In this document: positions 57,384-64,000 of the stretch, one piece after another
Layout: each line of letters begins with the position of its first letter
Position numbering within the stretch: position 1 is the first letter of the stretch
NCBI GenBank assembly: GCA_014804345.1
Contig: JAAUZZ010000007.1
Location: 14,011-78,010, forward strand
Source: Lachnospiraceae bacterium
GTDB taxonomy: Bacteria > Bacillota > Clostridia > Lachnospirales > Lachnospiraceae
DNA: 64,000 bases
Direction: 5' to 3'
The notes under the pieces: model-generated
The model's database searches: none
Told to the model about the DNA's origin: nothing
The model's input: only the letters and a program-made list of their open reading frames with translations
Program-made: the position numbers and the translations under genes

Positions 57384-60278
57384 ATGGCTTATGTTAATAT
57401 AACAAAAGATTTTTCGGAAGTCAGAAAAGTAATACCGGGCATAGGGCTTACCAAAAGGCAGCTCATAGGCTTTGCAGCGGGAGCTGTAGTAGGTCTGCCC
57501 GTGTTCTTCTTTTTTAAATGGGTTTTGGGCTTCGATTTAATGATTGATGTATTTGGTTTTGCGCTGGCAGCCGCACCGGTAATCATCCTGATAACAGTGC
57601 AAAAAAACGGTATGTATATGGAAAAGCAGGTACGTTTCTGGTATGAAACAAATTTTATCAGGAATACAGACCGACCGTATGCGACCAACAATATTTACAG
57701 TCTTATGAAGAAAGAAGAGGAACTGGAGAAGGAGGTGGAACGGATCTTGTTTAAAGGGAAAACGAAAGGAGAAATTAAGGAGATTAAGGAGAAAGGGGAA
57801 ACAAGCCAGATTGAAATCGGCAAAAAAAAGCTGACGATCCCAATGACCGGACGGATTGACAAAAACACCAAAAAAGAATTGGAGAAAGCAGTAAAAAAAG
57901 CAAAACTCAAAGGCGATATTCCCGAGTCAGCGCAGGATACGATACAGTATAAAGTTCCGTATCCTGACGGGATATTTGAGTCTGATGACGGATATTTCAC
58001 GCAGACAATAGCCTTTGAAGACATTACATACCAGCTTTTGGATAATGAGCCCAAAAACATACTTTTCGAATGGTGGTGCAAGCTGATCAATTATTTTGAA
58101 CCGGAAGTGCATTTTCAGTTCAACTATGGAAACATGGAGATCGATAAAGATGAATATTCCAAGGATTTTAAAATCCCGTTCAGGGAAGACGCATTTAACA
58201 TTGTGCGTAAAGAATACTCGGACATGCTTATCAACCAGTTTTCCAAAGGAACAAATAACCTGAAAAAAGAGCGTTATCTGACATACGGCATAAAGGCTGC
58301 GGATTATAAGACTGCAAAGCTCAAGCTCGGAAAGATAAACAAGCAGCTTGAGAAAAATTTCAGGAAACTTAATTGTAAGGCGCATATAATGGACGGATAC
58401 GAACGTCTGCATCTGCTGTTTCGACTGTTTCATCCGGCTGCAAAAGAAAAATTCATGTGGAACTTTGACATGCCTGTGGGCACGGGACTTTCAAGCAAAG
58501 ATTTTATTGCGCCGAGCAGCTTTTGCTTTAAGAGCGGTCCCGAACTGAATGCGTCAAGGTATTTTAAGGTAGGCGAGCGCATTGGCGCTGTAAGCCATAT
58601 CAAGATCTTTGCCTCAGACATGGAAGACAGGATCATTGCAGATATCTTAGGCATGGACAGTAACGTATGGATTTCAATCCATGCGGACGCTATGCTGAGA
58701 AAAAAAGCACTGGATTATGCAAAAGACAACATAACGGACATAGACGGAATGATCATTAACGAACAGAAAACAGCGGTACATTCCGGATATGACATGGACA
58801 TTCTGCCACCGGACTTAAAAATGTATCAGGATGCAGCAAACAAGTTATATAAGGATATACAACGCAAAGATGAAAATATGTTCAATACAACGATTACGAT
58901 AGTGCAGACGGCATCAACGCGTAAGGAGCTTGAGGATAACATCTTTGAGCTTAACGGCATCCTGAATAACTATCAATGCACGCTCATCCGTCTTGACAAC
59001 CGCCAAGAGCAGGGATATATGAGCGCAATGCCGCTTGGAAACAACAGCATCGAAACGGTGAGAACTTTTACGACCACAGATATGGCGATATTCATTCCTT
59101 TTACAACAAAAGAATTGTATACGCAGAACGGGCAATATTACGGCATGAATTCGCTAAGCAACAGTGTCATTACTGTGAATCGTAAAGATCTTGTCAATCC
59201 CAATGGTCTTGTGTTCGGAATGCCGGGATTTGGTAAGACATTTATGATCAAGAGGGAAATATTAGATGTGTTTTTAAAAACAGAAGATGACAGGTTTATC
59301 ATCGACCCTGAAGGAGAGTACAAATGGCTGGTCAAGCTTCTCAAGGGGCAGATCATTGAAATCGCCCTGAATTCCCAGGTGTATATAAACCCTATGGAGA
59401 TCAACCTTTTTGCGGAAAACGATAATGACAAGGATTACAACCCGATCTCTGCAAAATGCAGCTTTATCGTATCGATGTGTGAGCTGATACTTGGCAACAG
59501 ATCGGCATTGGGAAAAAAAGAGGTAGCAGTAATCGATGAGGCATGTAAGAGGATATATTACCGATTTGCTGAAAATCCGGTTCCCGAAAACATGCCAATT
59601 CTGGGGGATCTGCACAATGAACTGCAAAATGGTTTTGAAGGTGAAAAGAAAATGATAGGGCGTGATCTTGCCATAGCATTATCACGATATGTCACAGGGT
59701 CATTGTCCTATTTTAACCACCGTTCCAATGTCAACATCAATGAAAGGCTTGTATGTTTTGACTTAAAAAATATGGACAGCAATCAGAGAGATCTTACAAT
59801 GCTGATAATACAGGAGAGCATATGGGACAGGGTGGCTCTGAACCGGGAAAAAGGAAAATATACATGGGTTGACATTGATGAATTCCATCTTCTTCTGAGA
59901 GAGCCTTTGACGGCAAGCTATTCCGTGGAAATATGGAAAAGATTTCGTAAATGGGGTGGCATACCGACCGGCATCACACAGAATATCAAAGACCTGTTCC
60001 GCTCACCGGAGATACAGAATATCCTAGACACCACAAATTTTATAGCGATGCTAAACCAGTCAGGAGATGATGCAAGACTTCTGGCGGAACATCTTGATCT
60101 GAGTGAGGAAGAGGAAGGGTACATCAAGTCCGGAGAACCCGGAAAAGGGCTTTTGTGGGTAGAAGGAATTAAAATCCCGTTTGAAGATAATTTCCCTAAG
60201 AATACTATATGCTATAAGGTTATGACCACAAAACCGGGAGAATCGATCAAAGAAAAGAGAAAGAAAAATGCATCATAA
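57384..60278 (+). CDS. virB4: VirB4/TraE-type ATPase with N-terminal PrgI/VirB3-like membrane domain
   Basis: N-terminal AYVNITKDFSEVRKVIPGIGLTKRQLIGFAAGAVVGLPVFFFFK; Walker A VFGMPGFGKTFMIKREI; WVDIDEFHLLL. Confidence 0.93.
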   Translation: MAYVNITKDFSEVRKVIPGIGLTKRQLIGFAAGAVVGLPVFFFFKWVLGFDLMIDVFGFALAAAPVIILITVQKNGMYMEKQVRFWYETNFIRNTDRPYATNNIYSLMKKEEELEKEVERILFKGKTKGEIKEIKEKGETSQIEIGKKKLTIPMTGRIDKNTKKELEKAVKKAKLKGDIPESAQDTIQYKVPYPDGIFESDDGYFTQTIAFEDITYQLLDNEPKNILFEWWCKLINYFEPEVHFQFNYGNMEIDKDEYSKDFKIPFREDAFNIVRKEYSDMLINQFSKGTNNLKKERYLTYGIKAADYKTAKLKLGKINKQLEKNFRKLNCKAHIMDGYERLHLLFRLFHPAAKEKFMWNFDMPVGTGLSSKDFIAPSSFCFKSGPELNASRYFKVGERIGAVSHIKIFASDMEDRIIADILGMDSNVWISIHADAMLRKKALDYAKDNITDIDGMIINEQKTAVHSGYDMDILPPDLKMYQDAANKLYKDIQRKDENMFNTTITIVQTASTRKELEDNIFELNGILNNYQCTLIRLDNRQEQGYMSAMPLGNNSIETVRTFTTTDMAIFIPFTTKELYTQNGQYYGMNSLSNSVITVNRKDLVNPNGLVFGMPGFGKTFMIKREILDVFLKTEDDRFIIDPEGEYKWLVKLLKGQIIEIALNSQVYINPMEINLFAENDNDKDYNPISAKCSFIVSMCELILGNRSALGKKEVAVIDEACKRIYYRFAENPVPENMPILGDLHNELQNGFEGEKKMIGRDLAIALSRYVTGSLSYFNHRSNVNINERLVCFDLKNMDSNQRDLTMLIIQESIWDRVALNREKGKYTWVDIDEFHLLLREPLTASYSVEIWKRFRKWGGIPTGITQNIKDLFRSPEIQNILDTTNFIAMLNQSGDDARLLAEHLDLSEEEEGYIKSGEPGKGLLWVEGIKIPFEDNFPKNTICYKVMTTKPGESIKEKRKKNAS

Positions 60279-60306
60279 AATCTTATGCGATGTCGCATAA
60301 GATTTT
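60277..60306. repeat. Dispersed ICE palindrome, copy 3 (also terminator-like)
   Basis: AAAATCTTATGCGA-TG-TCGCATAAGATTTT followed by TT; one central base differs from copies 1, 2 and 4. Confidence 0.88.
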
Positions 60307-60323
60307 TTCAGGAGGTGAGAAAC

Positions 60324-62705
60324 TTGAGCCAACAATTGTCACCTAAAAACAGAGGACAAGCATTGGATAATGGGAATAACAAAAACGTCAGTAATAGCAG
60401 TAATAGCGCATATCATCAGCTTAATACACAGCATAACACAGCTCAACAGTTTAGGAGCCCGGTTTCTGAACAACAGCGCAGCGAATATAGCAGTGATTCT
60501 CAGCGACAAATACTTACTAATTTTCAGCAATCATTCAATGAACAGAGAGGACTGTATACAGAACAGGCATTCAATAATTATGAGCAGCAACAGGATAGCG
60601 TCAATGTTATACCTCAATCTCAGGAAAAACCTCAATATTATGACTATGAAAAAATTATTGATGTATCTTTTGATGAGGAAAGTTTTAAACGGTATGTGGA
60701 TGATGATTTTGAACGGTATGCGGAAAGATTAAGCACAGGACGCGTTGTTTCTGACTCGACTTCCAATAATCCTGCAAATAACATGGCTTTCTCAGATAAA
60801 AGACAAAAAATCATAACAGAAGCTGAAATGCCGCTTTCAGGACAGAGCAAAGACAGCGCGGAAAAAGGGAAGGAAAAATATAAACGTCTATCTGTTAATG
60901 CCAATAAATCCGAACGTTTGAAGAATGATGACAGAACTGAAAAAGGCAATGTCGATCCAAGACTGAAGGAAGATAAGACGGAAAAGCGTATATCCACTGA
61001 TAATAAATCCGGGCGTTTAAAAAATAATGAGAGCGGCGGGCGTTTGCATGAGCATGATGAATCTGACAGGAGTGATGAGAAAAAAGACAAAAAACGTGAC
61101 CTTGAATTCAAAGAACCACCGAAACGAACAATATTTGAAGAAGGAAAAGATTTTTATACTGACGGTGACAGAAGAGTCCAGTTTGTGCGCGCCAAAGGTG
61201 AAGCAGAATTAAAAACTCTTCAGAAACAGACAAATAAAAAATATAACAAGCAGGTTGCAGAACAGGATCGAAAAGAATTAAAAAACAGGATCAAGGGAAG
61301 ACTGATTTTTTCAAACATAAAATCATTGTACGATGATGAAAAAATCGAAAAAGATGAAACCGCGGCAGATGTTTCCAAAGCGTTAAAAAAAGGAGGAAGA
61401 GCGACTGCATTCATTCTGAGAAACAATCAGCGGGATCTCCGAAACATGTATAGTGAGTATGGAAAGCTCAAGCACTCAATCAAGAGACAGCAGTATCATA
61501 TCACGAAGATGGAACGGCTTGATAACAAAGAAATACGTCAGAAACAGCGTAAGTATGTAAATGAAGCTACCACAAAAGAAGAAAAACGGCGCCGAAAAAA
61601 AGAAATGCAGAAGGTGCACATTGAACGCGAAGGAAATTTTGTAAGACGCACACAAAACCAATTTAAAATGGCTAAGCGGTCAGTGAAGTACAAAAGCAGC
61701 AAAGTTAAGAGGGCGATGACAACAGTGGCTGCTGTGGGAAGCATATTAGGCGTATGTATGCTGTCAGGCGTTATAATTCTGCTCGTAATATTATGCGCAG
61801 GACAGGGAATGGCGGATTATTACGCTGAAGCGGTTGTGCAAACCGGATATGACACTATGACAGACGCTACAGAGTATTATAAAAACCTCGAAACGGATCT
61901 GGAGGAATATTTATCCAACAGATCATCTCTTGAATCTGAACTAAGATCCGAGCATGGAAGCGATATATATGAATTTAAGTATAATATCTGCGCCTTTGGT
62001 TTCAGCGCAAATACGATCGTTGCGTATCTTGGAGCTAAATATAACGAATTTGAACTCAATGATATCGTCAAAGAAGATCTAAAAGATGTATTTCAACAAA
62101 TGTATGTTTTAAACATATATACAAGGATGGAAAACCGAAGGATAGATGATGTCGATGAGGAAAAGAAAATATGCTATGTGACGTTAAGGAGGACAGAACT
62201 GGAGGAAGTTGTTGAAAGCAGACTGACGGAAGATCAGCTCAAATTATATGAATCATATAAATTGACAACCGGAGGACAACAGGTATACGGTCCTGTAATG
62301 CGTGAAAACTGGACAAATCTTATCAGCAGCAATTACGGTGACAGAATTCACCCGATCACAAAGGTAAGAACAACCCATAAAGGCGTAGACATCGCAGTTC
62401 CAACAGGCACAAAGCTGTATTCCGCCGTGAAAGGAACCGTTACGGTAGCTCATTATTCCGATACAGCGGGGAATATGGTGACTATTAAAAATGATACAGG
62501 ATGGACAGTGACATTTATGCATATGAACAGCATTGCGGTATCTGTCAATCAAAAAGTTGAGCGCGGAGATTTTGTTGGATATAGCGGAAACACAGGAAAT
62601 TCCACGGGACCACACCTGCATTTACAGGTAAATGACGCTAATGGAAATACTGTGAATCCGATTTTTATAATTCCTCAAACCTGCGCTGTTGTCAATGATG
62701 AATAG
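60324..62705 (+). CDS. ICE cell-wall hydrolase with C-terminal M23 peptidase (CD1108-like)
   Basis: TTG start after AGGAGGTGAG; charged N-terminus, one TM, then HPITKVRTTHKGVDIAVPTGTKLYSAVKGTV...GNSTGPHLHLQV. Confidence 0.88.
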   Translation: MSQQLSPKNRGQALDNGNNKNVSNSSNSAYHQLNTQHNTAQQFRSPVSEQQRSEYSSDSQRQILTNFQQSFNEQRGLYTEQAFNNYEQQQDSVNVIPQSQEKPQYYDYEKIIDVSFDEESFKRYVDDDFERYAERLSTGRVVSDSTSNNPANNMAFSDKRQKIITEAEMPLSGQSKDSAEKGKEKYKRLSVNANKSERLKNDDRTEKGNVDPRLKEDKTEKRISTDNKSGRLKNNESGGRLHEHDESDRSDEKKDKKRDLEFKEPPKRTIFEEGKDFYTDGDRRVQFVRAKGEAELKTLQKQTNKKYNKQVAEQDRKELKNRIKGRLIFSNIKSLYDDEKIEKDETAADVSKALKKGGRATAFILRNNQRDLRNMYSEYGKLKHSIKRQQYHITKMERLDNKEIRQKQRKYVNEATTKEEKRRRKKEMQKVHIEREGNFVRRTQNQFKMAKRSVKYKSSKVKRAMTTVAAVGSILGVCMLSGVIILLVILCAGQGMADYYAEAVVQTGYDTMTDATEYYKNLETDLEEYLSNRSSLESELRSEHGSDIYEFKYNICAFGFSANTIVAYLGAKYNEFELNDIVKEDLKDVFQQMYVLNIYTRMENRRIDDVDEEKKICYVTLRRTELEEVVESRLTEDQLKLYESYKLTTGGQQVYGPVMRENWTNLISSNYGDRIHPITKVRTTHKGVDIAVPTGTKLYSAVKGTVTVAHYSDTAGNMVTIKNDTGWTVTFMHMNSIAVSVNQKVERGDFVGYSGNTGNSTGPHLHLQVNDANGNTVNPIFIIPQTCAVVNDE

Positions 62706-62716
62706 GAGGCATTTAC

Positions 62717-63010
62717 TTGAAAAATCTGGAAAAACTTGAAGAACATTATCACAAAGAGCTGGCGCTTGCGGAAAAGCATAAGAAAAACGCAGAGGATATA
62801 AAAAAGGAAATTGAGCTTTTAAAAGGATCGCAGATCAATCAAAAAATCAAATCCTTGAATATTAACGGAGATGAATACAAAAAGCTGATGGATCTTCTTG
62901 ATAACAAAAAAGAACTGATGGAGGCAATAGAGATTGTATCCGGTAATAAAGGGAAAGGGAAAGGGGATGATAACCTTGATACCGAAACAGAAAAAACGAC
63001 TGAGCATTAA
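62717..63010 (+). CDS. DUF4315-like small coiled-coil ICE protein
   Basis: TTG start after AGGAGG; KNLEKLEEHYHKELALAEKHKKNAEDIKKEIELLKGSQINQKIKSLNINGDEYKKLMDLL. Confidence 0.75.
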   Translation: MKNLEKLEEHYHKELALAEKHKKNAEDIKKEIELLKGSQINQKIKSLNINGDEYKKLMDLLDNKKELMEAIEIVSGNKGKGKGDDNLDTETEKTTEH

Positions 63011-64000
63011 AAATGTAATAGTCGTTATTGTTGTTATTGCTGTTATTGCATCTTTAATATTGCTGTATTTAATGCTGGAAAATAGCGCTAGAAATGCATC
63101 GGCATATGAGAAAACGCTTCTTGCGTCTATCTCAGACAGTATAAGTATACCGACAGAGGAGCCGGCGGTATTTGAAGAAAAAAACACGGAAGCAGATACA
63201 GAAATTTATACAGAAGATACAGAAGGTGAGGACGAAGTTTATGCGACGTCGCATGAACAGGAACCTGTCACACAAGACATTGTCAGAATATCAGATATGT
63301 ATGCAGTTAAAGGAGATCTGACGCTGAAAAGCTATTATCCTGATGCGACTCAATATACATGGGAACTGTATAACACGGAGGCTAAATGTTGGGACGTTCT
63401 TGATGCCAGAACCGCCTGCGATGAACTGTACAGACAGGTATCTGTTGTATCTTTGAATTTAAGTGAGGATATAATGATACGTTGCAGCATAGAAAGAGAT
63501 GGCGCTGATGAAAAAATATTGGATATCGCTTCCGTAAAATGTATCAAATCTATTGTAAACGTAACTGCTACGGACGAAAAATTTAAAACAGGATCGGGGC
63601 ATTGGCTTTCCAGCCGCGATATTCCGGTAAAGGTCACTTATCATGACAATAGCAGCGAAATCTTAAAAGGATTATACGGACTGGTATTTGTAGACAAGCT
63701 TGAGAGCAGTGAAATTACATATTCGGATACAGGAAATGTCATTGAAACAGTAACGACAATCAATACGGAATGCGAATACAGCTATATAGATACCGGTGAA
63801 AAGGAGTTTGTAATCAGATACAGAGATCAGGATAAGTCGTATGACACTAAATTGACGGTCGTGAGCGCTGATATAGATCCACCCGTTATTTCAGCAGTTT
63901 CACTTAGCGATTTTACGATAAAAACCGTTGATGAGCCTGTAACAGTGGAAGTGACGATATCTGCGGAAGATAATGAAACACCTTATCCCGCGCTTGAATA
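62967..64000 (+). CDS. Membrane-anchored ICE surface protein, partial (runs off the window)
   Basis: ATG at 62967: MITLIPKQKKRLSIKNVIVVIVVIAVIASLILLYLML..., open to 64000; not in the ORF track because it has no stop here. Confidence 0.75.
   Translation, partial: MITLIPKQKKRLSIKNVIVVIVVIAVIASLILLYLMLENSARNASAYEKTLLASISDSISIPTEEPAVFEEKNTEADTEIYTEDTEGEDEVYATSHEQEPVTQDIVRISDMYAVKGDLTLKSYYPDATQYTWELYNTEAKCWDVLDARTACDELYRQVSVVSLNLSEDIMIRCSIERDGADEKILDIASVKCIKSIVNVTATDEKFKTGSGHWLSSRDIPVKVTYHDNSSEILKGLYGLVFVDKLESSEITYSDTGNVIETVTTINTECEYSYIDTGEKEFVIRYRDQDKSYDTKLTVVSADIDPPVISAVSLSDFTIKTVDEPVTVEVTISAEDNETPYPALE
63237..63258. repeat. Dispersed ICE palindrome, copy 4 (inside a CDS)
   Basis: GTTTATGCGACGTCGCATGAAC; 14-bp ATGCGACGTCGCAT core intact. 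Confidence 0.85.

Larger units (their letters stand above)
47144..64000 (+). mobile_element. Integrative conjugative element, left portion (continues past the window)
   Basis: Contiguous ParA, ArdC/LtrC-like, replication-type, PcfB, VirD4, Maff2-like, VirB6-like, VirB4, M23 and DUF4315-like genes directly after a disrupted chromosomal gene. Confidence 0.9.

Noticed and set aside
47144-64000. Interpreting the accessory region as a prophage or plasmid
   Set aside because: No capsid, portal or terminase genes; T4SS genes and a disrupted chromosomal gene at the edge fit an ICE. An integrated plasmid cannot be fully excluded without the right end.

Overview
This window looks like chromosome from a spore-forming Firmicute, probably Clostridia/Lachnospiraceae. 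Bases 1 to about 47.14 kb are mostly ordinary backbone: rbgA end, lepB, rnhB, fliK-like and flhB-like genes, yraN, pgeF, ABC exporter, hisI, T-box/tyrS, prs, DUF512, der, plsY, gpsA, MoxR/VWA, spoIVA, a two-component system, PNP/cdd, a MutS-like ATPase, Rpn nuclease, nrdD/nrdG, dut, spoVAF and cotJAB, plus two large repeat-rich surface proteins. From about 47.14 kb to the window end lies the left part of an integrative conjugative element (ICE): ParA, ArdC/LtrC-like, a replication-type protein, PcfB, VirD4, Maff2-like, VirB6-like, VirB4 and an M23 hydrolase. The right end of the ICE is outside the window. Main points of interest: (1) cotJC, a mother-cell spore-coat gene, is cut short exactly where the ICE begins, at GCGGCA-GA-TGCCGC, so a skin-like intervening element is possible; (2) a palindrome, (T)TATGCGACGTCGCATA(A), occurs four times across the ICE, at three gene ends and once inside a CDS; (3) six units with an exact 22-bp period (iteron-like) sit inside the replication-type gene and are read in shifting frames; (4) a multi-hairpin element lies between a response regulator and its kinase; (5) a candidate small RNA with its own promoter and terminator lies upstream of cotJ. 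All calls come from reading the sequence and the supplied ORF translations. No database searches were run.
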